From: Acorus gramineus
Taxonomy: Eukaryota; Streptophyta; Magnoliopsida; Acorales; Acoraceae
Assembly (NCBI GenBank): GCA_030737835.1
Contig: CM060848.1
Span: 17,508,804-17,572,803, forward strand
DNA: 64,000 bases
Reading direction: 5' to 3'
Shown one piece after another: positions 47,721 through 60,169 of the stretch (position 1 is the stretch's first letter; every line of letters starts with the position of its first letter). The position numbers were made by a program, and so were the translations under genes. Below the pieces are notes generated by a model. It searched no databases, was not told the DNA's origin, and was given only the letters and a program-made list of their open reading frames with translations.

Positions 47721-48980
47721 AGGTTTGTATGTATGATTAGATTTGAAATTTGAGATGGCATTTCTACACCAACAGGCGTCCAATCTCAATTAATATCTCA
47801 AAAATACACTAATTAATTGAATCCTAAAAAAAATATATTTAAAATTTAATTACATTCTAAATTTTAATTTTAAAATCTGATAAAATATCTCAATCACACA
47901 AAATAAGAAGATCGGACTATCAGGAATACGTTGAATAATCAAATTGTCCAACGCCTATTGGACCTAATCCGATCTCTGTTAAAAAAAAATCGTATGATAC
48001 TTGTGTTGGGATTGAGATCCTGAGTTCTCTATATCATAAAAAAAATTATTTAAACCATGCATGCATGATAATTTGATTATAAAAGTAAAGAATAGGGTAA
48101 CTTTGAAAATGCCTTTTTATCTCGCCACACGCCATTTTTCTATTTTTATTTTTGGGTGTCACATGAAGTTTATGTGTCTTTAGACTCTCTACCGAGAGGA
48201 TCTACACTCCTTGTATTGGTGAATTAATTTAAGAAATATAAAATATAATGCACGGTTTTTTCATGTAAATATCAGTTAAAGTTGTGACATTTTCATTGAA
48301 AATTTTTTTGTTAGATATTTTCCTATTCACCCTCACAGGATTCTGTGGCTCATTGAATTAAGATTGAGTTAATTTCCTTTAAAGGTTTCTAAATGTTTTG
48401 AGATTTGATTTCTTATGTTTGGTTAAGATTATTACTATGGTAGAGGATCGCAAGAGAACATATAGCTAATCATATAGGGAGTAAAATGAAATGCAAAAGA
48501 AATCAAAGATTGAGCCCTATAAAATGGGATTATTTTTAGAAACACAATAATTATTTCAATCAGACAGTCCATAATGCTCTATTCCATAGGATCTCCATCA
48601 CTATCACTCGTCAATTTCTCAAAGCCCTCTTGAAAACCTTCCAAAACCCCAATTATAATATCTCCGTAACATCAGCCCCCCAACATCTTCGATGTTTTCA
48701 GCACCTACGTCGACCCAACAAGGCCCGAATTGAAATAAAACCCAAAACCTCACGGGTTCACACGCGCTTAAGCTTTAGATTCTGTGGACCCCCTCCTCAT
48801 TGACCCCACCAAAAAAACCCCAAAATTCAACCCAATTCAAGATTAGCTAATAAAAACAAGTTGAACAAAAAAAACCCTCCTCCGGATAAAATTGTCTTCC
48901 AAGAAACCCCTCGACGAACACACGGTCCACTCTTATTCGTGATGTCACCCCACACGTCTTTGATTCTCCCCCCAACCATC
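47721..48980. other. intergenic region between PMEI gene 3 and the EF-hand gene
   Basis: AT-rich, no gene seen. The right end, from about 48580, becomes C-rich and grades into the promoter of the EF-hand gene. Confidence 0.5.
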
Positions 48981-48982
48981 CC

Positions 48983-48991
48983 CTATATATT
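48983..48991 (+). promoter_or_regulatory. TATA box of the EF-hand gene
   Basis: CTATATATT about 70 bases before the ATG at 49062, with an A-rich leader between. Confidence 0.6.
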
Positions 48992-49061
48992 GGGTCCCCT
49001 CCACAGGCCACACATACCAGAGACAGGAATCCAAAAAAAGAAAAGAAAAAAAAAAAAACCA

Positions 49062-49514
49062 ATGTGTCCTTCAGAGAGGTACCTGAGTCACAGGAACGGC
49101 GACCTGCGACAAGCCTTCGACGTGATCGACACCGACGGAGACGGCAAGATCAGCGCTGATGACCTCCGCATGTTCTGCGCGATTTCCGGCGCCAAATTCG
49201 TCGAGATCGAGCTGATGATGTCGGCCGCCGACGGGAACGGCGACGGTTTCATCGAGCTCGATGAGTTCGAGAGGGTGGTGATGAAGCCTCGCGAGGAGGA
49301 GGAAGGGAAGGGCTTCGTGGAGGAGGCGTTTAGGGTCATGGACAGGGACGGGGACGGAAAGGTCGGGTTCGGGGACCTGAGGAGCTACTTGGAGATGGCG
49401 GGGATGCCCGCCACTGACGATGAGGTTCGGGCGATGATCAGAATGGGCGGTGGAGATGATGCCGAGGGTGTTCCCATCGATGTCCTCGTCAAGATCTTGG
49501 CCCTCGATGCGTGA
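49062..49514 (+). CDS. calmodulin-like EF-hand protein (CP1-type)
   Basis: Single exon, 150 residues. The open frame extends upstream to 48861, but the TATA box at 48983 and the family start MCPSERYL place translation at 49062. Three canonical Ca2+ loops are visible: residues 23-34 (DTDGDGKISADD), 57-68 (ADGNGDGFIELDE region) and 94-105 (DRDGDGKVGFGD). The fourth, near 128-140, is degenerate and probably does not bind calcium. The MCPS start and this layout resemble the plant calcium-binding protein CP1 and related CML proteins, cytosolic or nuclear calcium sensors. Which CML subgroup it belongs to is uncertain. Confidence 0.9.
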   Translation: MCPSERYLSHRNGDLRQAFDVIDTDGDGKISADDLRMFCAISGAKFVEIELMMSAADGNGDGFIELDEFERVVMKPREEEEGKGFVEEAFRVMDRDGDGKVGFGDLRSYLEMAGMPATDDEVRAMIRMGGGDDAEGVPIDVLVKILALDA

Positions 49515-50019
49515 TTGGTTATTGTGTTCTTTTTATTTTGTTCTGTTTTTTGAATTTATGAAAGAGGGAATGATTTTTAAACTAGTGCTATTGAGTCCAT
49601 TTCATTTATAGTTTTTTTTTTCTTTTTTCTTTTTTCGTCATTTGGTGATGAGGATCCCTAATATTAGTTTCGAAGACGCAGGACACAAATCATGCGTATT
49701 GGGTAGCAAGAAAGCTAATCAAAGTCATTTTTTTAAGACTGAAAAATGACACACATCACCCCAAAAATGTGCACTTTGACAGATTTTTCTTCTGTATTTT
49801 TAAAATGCATGTAACCTCCAAATAAACCTGGGGACAATTTTTGGAGCTGGGTGTATCAAAGCTCTTCTAAATACTGCAGGCAAGGAATGGAAGAGAAAGA
49901 TCCGAATTCTGAACAAATCAGCTTTTTAAAATCATTTTAGTCATGGTGTGTTAAGCAAACCTGTGATAAACTAGATTGAAAAGGCTCCAATCACCATGTG
50001 GTTTGGCCATCCTTGGGTG
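49515..50019. other. 3'UTR of the EF-hand gene and short spacer
   Basis: T-rich sequence follows the stop codon; no other gene seen. Confidence 0.5.
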
Positions 50020-53000
50020 ACCAGTTCTACGATATTGTCCTCCCTTCAATGCTGCAAGATAAAAGCAACAAGTAATTGTGTATAAGCAAATGTTCATGTG
50101 TGTTGAGACTTGAGAGAGCATGGGAGACAGAAAGATGGTTTACTTGTCACCAAGCTGGAAAGATCCAACATAACTCCTGCTCTTCCAGAAGGTGAAGGTG
50201 TCTAATTGTGGCTCTGGAACTGCACATTTATTTAAAACTTAATAAGTGGGAAAGAACAGAGAACCATTGTTTGCTCACTCTGCGTTTACTTTTGCTGCCG
50301 CATCAATATATGCCCATCCCACGTGTTAATTGCTTGACCATAGCCAAAAAAGTAACAGCAAAAATGCTAATATGAATTGCAGAAGACAAACAATGTGTGT
50401 GAATAAAAGGGCAAGTAGCATTTGCTGCAATTGATACGATGAGTGATAGTTATATGGATTTTGTACTGTGGCACAAATTAATAGCACAGTTTGCCTTACA
50501 TGTTCAGGTTTCCCTTTCTTAGATAATGTGCAACTGATGATGAGAAGGAGTAAGCTGATGAAACAATAATCTCCAGCGATCTATAAAAAAAATGCATTAA
50601 ATTGACTGCAGAACAGAAATTGTGTTTTCAGTGGCCTATTGAAAGTTTCTTGTGAACATTGAGTTCAACATTAGTTTGAGCTAAGTTCATGACTGCTGGA
50701 ACAATAAATTTAATTTGCTATATTACATCAGCTATCATGAGCTAAAAAACATATTGCTTTAGGTACTGGGACAATGCCACAAACATTATTAACTAAGGGG
50801 ATAGTTCATGAGACAGAGTCCACATTTTCTTTCACTCAGTTTTATTTATCTGGAGAAAATTATTAGCTCACTGTTATTGTTCATCATCAAGCTTTCAGCA
50901 TTATTTGTAATTTGGAAGTGCAGATAGAGGAGATTTGTGACAGGTGATCTTGTGGTTCGGACAAAATTGGGTACCAATGATCATTATGATATTTATATTC
51001 ATATTATAACTATGCCAAGCCAAAGAAATAGCATTGGGAAGTAGATAATGCATTCTAATCGCAAGCAAATAAGAGGCTATGATACTGGAAACCTCGGGTA
51101 GACGCACAATTTACTATATGTTTGGCAAGAGGAACACAAATCAAGAAAAGCTCTAAATTAGATAAAGGACTGTGAAATTAGAGAAAGGACTGCGAAATTT
51201 TAATTCGAAATTGGTGGGGAATAGTAGAGTTACTTCTATTCAGATATGGATCTAATATATGTTTGTAGTAATGGTGAATTATGATAAAAAATTGAAAATG
51301 AAAATAGTCAAAATAGACAATAGACATTTTTTCCTTTATTTTTTCAAAAAATTGGTCAGTCCTTAAAATGCAAACAAAAAGAAAAAGAAGACAAGTTAAG
51401 GCCTAAAGCTCTTCGTCCATATTGGTCAACACAGCAAATTAGCACATTCACAACCACATGCAATCTAGCAATAATCATGCACGTGCAAAACTGTGGTTCT
51501 CGGTTGATGGAATTGGCTACCTCAGACAAAAGCCATATAGAAAATTATTTCTAACACATAACCTGAGGTCCACCACAACTTGTTAACCTATGAAGATAAC
51601 CATGGTTCAATAAAAGAGTAGAAAGACAATATAGGCCTTGAACTCCGAGAGGCACTTTTAGAAAATATTTTCTTTAAAAAGTTGATATCTACCAGTTTAA
51701 AATGAAAAACAGTGGTTTATCCGCACAAAAGTAAATTGAAGCACCCATATAGAATTCAAAGTAAAGTTAACAAACAATAGGATCCATCAGTGGTCAAGTT
51801 TTGTCCAGAATGTCAGATTTACTGTGGATTTGGAAATATAAGGTGATAAACAACATAGGCATATGATATTGCTTTTCCATTTGTCAATATATAATTATAT
51901 AGCGTGATCCTTGTGGTATACAAAACTTCAAGAAAAGATACCAAGACGACCTCTAATTAAACAGGCTAAGTTAAGCTGAACTGCCACCACAAAAGGACTA
52001 CTCAACATAGTGAATCAGCATCAAGGGGAGATCTCAGCAAAACACATCAAATAACAAGAGGCCTGCTCCTGGAATTGGACCATCAATTAAGTCAGTCTTT
52101 TCTTCAACAAAAAAAAATAAAAAAAAAATGAAGTCATAGTCTAAGCATTGTTGTAGACAGGGTGACCACATAACTCATAAGGTGAAAAAGAGCATATCAA
52201 CTTGTCAAATCAAAATCAGTATAGTTCTTTAACCGTGATTATTAGTCCAGCTATATTAATTCTACACACCAAAAAGTCCATCCGAAGTGCATTTATGCCA
52301 AGAATAATTACCTTTCACATCCATTTCAGCGACTTGTAACCAAGTTTTCTAAAGTATTCTTTTCCTCTTTCAAATGGTCATTTATCTCTGTATATTGGCC
52401 GTCCCTCTACTACCATTACCACTCTTTTGGGAAAATATGACATTCCCGTATCACATTAAACAGTATTAAAAACTAATCAGTTCATCCTTCAGTAGAAACT
52501 ATTTCTACTCTTCATTTGACACGTTCCTATAGCTAACCTTTCTAATTATACCACATATTTCTGCTACACATCCTAAATATGTGTCGCCTCTGAATGACCA
52601 ATATTTTGATCCATAAGCAGCTAAACTGTATTTCAATGAATTACTTATGGCTATGCATGTATGAAACAAACATAATACAGAAAGCTAACCCCAAAATTTT
52701 CCACACACACATCACCAAAGGTCCAAAAAGAACATGCAATAGAAGCTTACATAGCCACACATGTCATCTACGTCACTGGATATCGATTGCCTAAAAATAG
52801 AATAACATGAAAACACAATAGTATGAATTTTTCAATATGTTTTTTTCCAAAATATCAGCGCATATCACATCGAGACTCGTATAAAGAACAACACTATTTT
52901 ATCAGAATACTTACCATATTCATCACAAAGAAAATCCATGACAAAATCTTACCTCATGGTAAATTCATGCTCTTATGACAGATGATTCCACAGCTGAGTT

Positions 53001-53541
53001 TTGAAGATGTGCACGACATTTCTCAATCTGCAAAGCGAAAATACCATCAATAATCAATTCAGTACACATGTATGTACACTTCATGAAATGTAATTCACGA
53101 CATTCAATCACCCACATTTGAGAGGAGATGCTGAAGAAAGGATCTCGAAAAGGAACATTGGTCCCATGACTCCCATTTTCCATGAGATTTCCAGAGTCCC
53201 CTCCTAAAAACAACCAAGATCGATCTATATTTTCAAACTTAAATAAACAGACTATAGTCCGACTTCGTCACTAATGACTAAAGTCTGAATACATGTACTA
53301 CTAAACTTGTAAACCTATTTTGAAAAAATAACACAAAACAAAGAAGATCAAACATCAAATCCTCTCAAATTACTAGGGTTAAAACAAGGATTTAAAACTA
53401 GGGTTAGGGTTTCACCAAGAGCTGGATCTGCTTCCCGACCCTCTAGACCAGGGCGGCATGTAAATGGAGGATCTCCGGCGCCGCCTTCTCGTTCGACCAC
53501 GCCCGCATCGGTCGTCCTCTCTCCACGTCGCTCGCTCTCAT
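50020..53541 (-). pseudogene. SLD5 (GINS complex subunit) pseudogene
   Basis: Scattered exons on the minus strand match the plant replication protein SLD5. Exon 1 (53541-53416) reads RAWSNEKAAPEIL and then QIQLL, but the codon between is TAG (53445-53443) where the family has a coding residue. A degenerate exon 2 may lie at about 53213-53110. Exon 3 (53027-52953, flanked by TTTGCAG and GTAAGAT) starts IEK, shifts frame, reads FKTQLWNHLS and meets TAA. A later exon (50219-50144) reads VPEPQLDTF and SYVGSFQLGD. The C-terminal end near 50051-50021 reads EDNIVELV. I could not find the exon expected between exons 3 and VPEPQL. Introns are kept, so this is a decayed duplicate rather than a retrocopy. 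Confidence 0.65.
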
Positions 53542-53676
53542 CTCTTGGCGGGAAAAAAAAAAATGATTCATCAGAGGTCCTTTTAGGGGTTGCAATAGTG
53601 AATGATCATTTCTCCACCGTACGATCCGTCAGATGTCTCCCTGACCGCCCATACTTTGGATCTCGCATTTTGTACC

Positions 53677-53685
53677 CTATAAATA
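53677..53685 (+). promoter_or_regulatory. TATA box of the four-exon gene
   Basis: CTATAAATA 75 bases before ATG 53761. The first exon of the SLD5 pseudogene starts only 220 bases away on the opposite strand, so the two share an ancestral bidirectional promoter region. Confidence 0.5.
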
Positions 53686-53760
53686 ATGAGTTCCTCTGAT
53701 CGTCTGTGCTGATTTTTCTTTCCCCGCCCAAACAACCCCAATTGCGGCCAACCAGACTCC

Positions 53761-56700
53761 ATGGAAGCCCCAATCCGAAGATCGAAGGGGGAGCTCGAGT
53801 TCCTTCTCTTCGAATCCATGCGGGAGAGACGGATCCGGAGAGAATGCCAAGGTAAAACCCTGGGAAAAAAAATGCAACAAATAATCCTCAAAAAGCGAAA
53901 ACCGCTATCACCAATCCCTAGTCGCCCAATGTCTTGCAAAACCCTCCCCGGTCCTCTAGATCTTCCGCCACCACAACCGAATGTAGAGGCGGCTCGACAG
54001 TGGAGGAAGTCGAACCGCCCAGGGCGGTCTCGGCCGTGGTTTTAGGTATGGATGGCGTCTTGTGCGACAGAGAGGGAGTTTCCGATGGGCGTCTCTGTTT
54101 TTCTCGACGTCTTAATCCCCTCCATGGGCACATGTGATTATTCCCTTCCCTGGGCTTCCAATGGTTTTGGAAGATTGATTCATGTGTGGGGGCTTTAGTA
54201 TTTCTGAAAAGTGGAGGAGAGTTGCATAAAATTGAAAACCTATTCGAAAGAAGAAAAAAAATGTTTTTGGTAGAAGTATTAGAGAAGTTTGTGTAGATTT
54301 ATAGGAGCCATGTTCATAGCTTTTGTGAACGGCATATATTTCAGCAAGTGTGTTGTTCCCTGCAGTGTGCATACATTTGTAAATCATATGGAATAAGTAA
54401 AGTAAAAATAGGGAGATAATTAAACTAGTTTGTACATGTATTTTGCATTATTTCGAAAATTACACGCAAAAGATTTTATGTTGGTGTGTATGCAGCTACG
54501 ACAAAGTCCTGAGTTTGAGATATGAGAGCACCACTTTGTAAAATTGTCAAAGATTAGGATTTTCAGAAACAGAAAGATTCTTGAATCATCAGCACATATC
54601 AGTTCACAACTGATGGTGGTTCCTCTATGGAAGGGGTTGTCATTTCTCTAAGGTATTTCCCTCTCTTTAGTTTTGATGCCTCATTTTTCAGCTTCCTCAT
54701 TTCTATTCCGCTCCACAAAATTCTGTGTGATTAAGTTGCAATGTGCCCGATAATTTTAGTGTTTTGTGAATACATATTTAGCTAAATGGAGTTTTTGATG
54801 TTGTGAACAATTATCGGTCATACCAAAGGTTTATCTATGTGTGTGTATATATGTATATGGATTTTTTAAATTTCCTTTGTCTCATGGATTATATGTGAAG
54901 TGTACTTTACACGCATGCATGTTCACAAATTTTAATGGAAAAAATACTTAAGCTCTATATGTATATGTGTAGCCAAATAAGCCAATTCTTTTTTTACATG
55001 CAGACATGGACTTTAAATTGCTTTAAGATGTGTCACATAGCAGACCCAGATTTATTCAATAGTGTCACGCTTGGCCCGTTGAGAGGGTAGTGGGCTAGAG
55101 GTCCAAGAATTCCGAAAGGTCCGTGAATGGGATACGGGTGAGTGTGAAGTGAGTTATCACACCATTAGTTTAGTGCTACATTGCTTAGTGGTGGTGGTAT
55201 GAGCACCACTCTTACACACCAAGACACATTTTGAGAATTGTGAGCCATTTGAGAGGAAGCGAACAATATCTTGTTGTGTAAGCATGGGGCATTACAAATA
55301 GGCTCTTAACATTCAATTTTTGTTTCCATTTCATAGTCTATCTTTTTAATCCTGGCCATAACATTGTGAGATTGAGTACTGTTAGTACTCTAATTGGATT
55401 ACTTTATGGGTGAAAATGACAAGTTCAATGGTGTATCTAAAATAAGAGATAATGTTTTGGACACTAGTATATTACATACAAAAAATAGAAATATGTAATG
55501 TCATAATTGTTAGCCATCCTTGTTTGACACAGATCATCCGTAGCCCATAGATGTTCAAAGCTACATTATATCTATGTATAGATGATTACATTCTTGCATT
55601 GTATTTGTTATCTACCAGATGACATATTTTATTATTGGAAGACTATTTCAGGATTACTCTGTAGCATCCTCTCTGTAGGTCTGAAAAGAAATATACACAA
55701 GTAGAGATATGGATGTTCTAACTATGCTGCTTTATTTTTAAATGCAGGAAGCCTGCAGATGCTTTTCTTATTGAACCCACAGCCTCCCTTCATTTCAAGA
55801 GATCCACAACCTCTCCTGACATAGGCAGAATAAGCTGTAAGTTTTTTCTCATCATTCGAAACCTGCTTAATTGTTTTTCTACATCAAGTGTAGGAAAACA
55901 TATGCCTGTTTGACATAATCTGTGCCCTCGGGGAAAACATGCAACTGTGTTTATACGTACAAGGTGTGGCCCATTATAACAAAGCTGCCCGCTTGTATTT
56001 ATTTATTGAAAAATTATTTTGACAGCAATCACATATTTAACCTATTCAATGCTTATAATGGTCATGTTCCATTCATCCATATATTCAACTGAAATTCATT
56101 CTTTTGAAGAGGCCATATCTTGTGCAAACAACCAATGAAGTATGCATTACCTGTTCCCGTACAGGATTTTCCAATATAGGTTTCACATGTCACTTATTGA
56201 TTGTATAGAATCTATAGACTATATCTGCCATTCTACATGATATGAATACAATTAATCATTTCCAGGATCATCTTACAAAGCAATATGATATAACATATAT
56301 ATTTTAAAAAAAATGAGCTTTAAACACTATTCAGATAATAGAATCTTAGGTCTACAAGCCATAAACAGAAAAATCTCTGCAAAACGTCCTAATCTTGAAA
56401 CACTTTCACCGTACTTGAATCTCAATCATCTGAAGACTGCTAAAGAGTATACAACCAACAAAATTGTGGGTTTGTAAAAGAGGGCCTGAACCTGTTATAG
56501 GTCATGTTTACTTCAAGGAATCTACAATAATTTTTTGCAGGTACCACTATTTGAAATTCAACGCACAAAGCCTGATATATGCAATTCCTGTTTGTTTTCA
56601 TCAAAGCAGGAAAAAAAAATGGAGAGAGGAAATGCAACCAAGCACAACAATAGCTGAATCTGCTTCTTAGAGCATATGATGCTGCTATTCTCTTTGGCAG

Positions 56701-57067
56701 GTTTACTCACTACTGAAAGGACAATGAGATCTGCTTATACCAATATGTGGTTTTCAAAGTTGCTTTCGAACAGGAGGTGTCAGATTGTAGCCCTACAGAC
56801 CTCTACTGCATATAGTCCCGGCAGGTAATGCACAGCTTGAATTTTCCAGACAGGCCAAATATAAAACTTGTCACTGTTTAACTGGTCCACTCTCTGTTGC
56901 TCAAATTGTATTCATAATGCATATCATAATCGTGGCATATCTCTTGTTGTCTTGTCTTGCATAGCTGGAGATTTTGCACAGCCAACCATAAAAATCCAGG
57001 CATCCCATCGGTGCCAATGAAGTTTCATCGTCATCCATATGATATTGATCTGGAGGCTATGCTTTGA
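53761..57067 (+). CDS. predicted four-exon gene, 131 residues, unknown function
   Basis: Exons at 53761-53851, 55759-55836, 56701-56824 and 56965-57067. All introns begin GT and end AG, and the four exons stay in phase (396 bases including TGA). The protein starts MEAPIRRSKGELEFLLFESM, continues RERRIRRECQ, and ends HRHPYDIDLEAML. It is basic, with no signal peptide, membrane segment or family I recognise. Phase agreement over three introns and a TATA box are the main support. For exon 2 the acceptor at 55758 was chosen; the stronger-looking one at 55747 would break the frame from exon 1. A transcript could also be non-coding. Confidence 0.45.
53934..54137 (+). pseudogene. possible SOQ1-like HAD-hydrolase exon remnant
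   Basis: A plus-strand frame reads EEVEPPRAVSAVVLGMDGVL followed by CDREG, then stops. The motif resembles the start of the HAD domain of SOQ1-type plant proteins, where FDMDGVLC carries the catalytic DxD pair. Here the first aspartate, the nucleophile, is glycine. The fragment lies inside intron 1 of the predicted four-exon gene, and no further HAD motifs follow. The match rests on about 15 residues. Confidence 0.3.
54138..55758. other. remainder of intron 1 of the four-exon gene
   Basis: No coding potential seen. It is AT-rich, with several TGTATATATG-type words near 54840-54860. Confidence 0.4.
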
Positions 57068-57706
57068 ACTTCAAGCAGATCTCTCCATGCAGTTATACAC
57101 TCCTCGGCTGTCGGTAAGGCTTGCAACCAACCCTAACTCCCTTATCATTGATCGAACTTTGGTCTTTGACACTATATATGAAAAATAAAGAACTATGATG
57201 AATGAGTAGCTAAAGACATCCAATCTAGTCATCCATATCTAGAGAAGAAAACATGATTAGTTGTACTGTACGTTTGTGTCTCTTGGAATATATAATATTA
57301 ATTGAGGACATCTAGTCATCTACCTCCACGAATGAGACTCATTCCACGTGTGCTTTCAGATAAGACTTAAATTTCATCCTACTTGCCTATTATCTAAAGA
57401 CATGTAGGAAGACTTTGCAAGATTTAAATATGTTGGAACAGCTGAAATGAATTACATAACTTGTTAAAGGTTTTTTTTTATTATTTTGAACCTAATTGAA
57501 AGTGTGCGATGTTTGTAAAAATCAATGAATGCCTTTGATTTGAACACCAACCACTAAAGACATGGATTCTCTGTTTACCCTGATCAATCTGCACGTGTTT
57601 GCACAGTGAACCGTGTCTAATCTATCATTCATCATTTACTTGTCTATGAATAAAAAAACATACAATCTTAGCGTCGTGTCTTCTACACCTTGTTTGCTTT
57701 GTTTAT
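57068..57706. other. 3' flank of the four-exon gene
   Basis: No gene seen; the first part is probably 3'UTR. Confidence 0.4.
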
Positions 57707-58196
57707 TAGGCCCTATTTGAAATCATTTTTCATAAACAGGTCATGCTTCAAATTAATTACAAATAATTTTTTTTGAAAAAGCTACTTACAATCAATATTT
57801 TCATAAAAAAACTGTTTTTATAGCTTTTGAAACATAAAAACCGAAATCTTAAATCAAAATGAAATTAAAAAATATCTGTTTGAAATCAATTATTAACAAA
57901 TTAATATTTGTAAAAGTAAAATATGCCTGACAATTGGTTCTAAACAGAGTCTAAGGGTGTGTTTAGATGTGGGTTTGAGAATTATTTTTTTCTCAAAAAT
58001 TGGGTTTAAAGTTGAGTTTGCAGAAGTTGTCTTTCCACGTATTATGAAAAATTATCTTTTGAACACTTATTTGTAAACATGTGTCTACAATTTTTAATTA
58101 AACTACAGCTCTTTTTTTTTTTTTTTTTGAAAACGGGTTAAAGGAAATCTGATTCTTGTAGACTCAATCTTTTCAAACCCGCATACGCCCCCTTAG
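57707..58196. mobile_element. two adjacent TIR elements (MITE-like)
   Basis: The first runs from about 57707 (TTAGGCCCTATTTGAAATCA) to 57954, and its right end is a diverged inverted copy (CTAAACAGAGTCTAA). The second starts at about 57951 (CTAAGGGTGTGTTTAGATG, GGGTTTGAGA) and ends near 58196 with CAAACCCGCATACGCCCCCTTAG, again inverted. AGTCT appears at both outer edges of the second element. No coding content. Confidence 0.55.
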
Positions 58197-59209
58197 TCTT
58201 TTGTTTTATTTATTGTTTTGGTGGGATTAAACAATGAACCTATCTAGGGGTCACAACTACTTGAGCATTTGGATCTTCCATTTAATACTATTTAACATGG
58301 ACATCATGGGAGATTCTTCTGACATAAAAAAAAAAAAATCAACATCATAAACCATATCATTGTCATTTTCTTATGATGCTCATCCCATGTTTCCATATAT
58401 TTTAAATACAATTCAACAGTGTTTTCTCTATTGTTGTTCAACATTATAGTATTTCAACATCATCCTCTATTTTTAATGGTCAATTGCTTAAGTTTATCTA
58501 TATCTATTGTATTTCTTTCAAACTGTCTAATTTATTTAACAATTTTCCAAACTCTTGTTTATATGTTACCATTACAGTTGTCTAATCATATTCTTTGGGG
58601 CAAATGAAGCAGTCTAAAAATTAATTTGAAAATGCATATATTTAACATGTTTTCTCTACTGCCCATCAAAAAGAAAATTTCCTCCACTTTAAATACACTA
58701 CATCTCTGCATATGGGTTTGTAGAGGGTGGCGTGGATGAACTCTGTCCACAAACCATTTTTTTCTTAAACAATTGAGGATCCGTTTTCAAAAATAACTTA
58801 TTGTTAAATTTAATCAAATAATTAGTTTTCGAAAATTATTCTTATCCATTTTTTTTTATAAACTTTGTTTTATATTGAGTTTTAAAACATAAAAATTAAA
58901 TATATATTTTTTTAAGTAAAATTTTAGATTGAGTTACTTTTAAAATTAATCAAAAGGTTAGAAAGTCTGAAGTGAGAAGAAGCGGATGAGAGAATACAAG
59001 AAAGAATAAAAATTAAATATTAAAATTAAAATTAAAATATTAATTTAAAATCGATTGTACAAAATTGAAAGATGTAGATATCCTATATCCAATAAATAAG
59101 ATCTCATTAAAAGAGTTTATAATTCTGAAGGTTTTTTAAAAAAATTGACCTGAAATCAGGGTTTTGGAATGAAGAAAGGAAAACCCACTCTAATGAGACA
59201 CTCTGAGCC
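58197..59209. other. AT-rich non-coding region
   Basis: Nothing recognised. Contains A/T runs and short low-complexity frames only. Confidence 0.5.
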
Positions 59210-59580
59210 CCCTTTTTGGATATGGAATATGAGTTGGAATATCCTTGAATAAATGAGAATAGTAGATTTTGGCTGTTTGTGAGCTTTGGGTATCCAGAGA
59301 TAAACTATGTCGGAATAAATTGATAAAAAGTAGTATATGGATTCTAACCAATCATTGAAATTAACTTTATATCAAGTTTTTCTATCTAAAGAATATATGG
59401 GTCCACTATCAAATCATTGTCATTATCACTTATAAATCACATGTTAAATCAATAATTATCATTTTTTTATTTTTTATAAATTTTTATCCACACCTTATTT
59501 ACATTTTAATAAGAATAATTCAAGACACAATTAAACACAAAATCATTTTATCTTTATTTATATCCATTATTCATTTATGT
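59210..59580 (-). mobile_element. second copy of the Tourist-like MITE family (reverse orientation)
   Basis: Aligns as reverse complement with 9645-10087. Shared blocks include AAAGTAGTATATGGATT, GTCGGAATAAA and TATGGGTCCACT. The inverted end is eroded on the right, so the copy looks truncated. Confidence 0.65.
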
Positions 59581-59963
59581 TAGAATAATTTTATTCTACT
59601 CGATGATAAGTCTAAACAATGAATAGAGTGAATCATTGCAAGAGGAAAAACCAATCGGGGTGTCCCCAAAAAGATGGGCAATGAATCGACTAACCAATCA
59701 ATTACTTCCACGTCATTAGTCATCACATAGGAGACTGATTTCACTAATAAATTGTGATTTGAGGAGTATTTTAATTTGAAGAAAACCATTACAGGGTGAC
59801 GTCAGCAACGCCGAGATTGTGATGACATAAAAACCGTTAAATCGGTTTGTTTCGTATGATGGTCTGCTGTTGATATCGGAGGGAGCTTAAACGGATGGTG
59901 TGTCTCACGATCCGGCCCGATTGGTAAGAATCACGGGCGTTAGGCTTTTTTTTTTAATTAAAT
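59581..59963. other. non-coding spacer
   Basis: No gene or repeat recognised. Confidence 0.4.
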
Positions 59964-60169
59964 TTAGGGTCCGTTTGGCAAAAGACTCGGGGACACTGAA
60001 CGCGAGAAGCGGGTTTTTTTCGTGCGTCGGTGTTGGTGAGGAAAAAAGACAAAAAAATGTCGAGGGAAGAAACCAAACACGGAAATGAAAAAAAAAACAT
60101 GTTTTGACTACATCGGCTAGTGTTGCTATCGTCAACGCGGGTGGGAGGTCTTCGCCAAACGGACACTAA
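59964..60169. mobile_element. 206 bp MITE with TTAG...GTCCGTTTGGC ends
   Basis: The left end TTAGGGTCCGTTTGGC is mirrored by the right end GCCAAACGGACACTAA. No coding content; likely PIF/Harbinger-derived from the TTA/TAA ends and GTTTGG motif. Confidence 0.65.

Noticed and set aside
48861-49061. 67-residue N-terminal extension of the EF-hand frame
   Set aside because: It starts upstream of the TATA box at 48983 and consists of Pro/Lys-rich translated leader.
53395-53415. Telomere-like AGGGTTAGGGTTT
   Set aside because: Only about two units, lying at the SLD5 exon 1 donor; such words are common in plant 5' regions.
53583-53939. 118-codon minus-strand frame between SLD5 and the four-exon gene
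   Set aside because: It overlaps the plus-strand exon 1 and TATA box and shows no family features.
53761-54045. 94-residue read-through of exon 1 into the intron
   Set aside because: A good donor at 53852 and phase agreement with later exons favour splicing.
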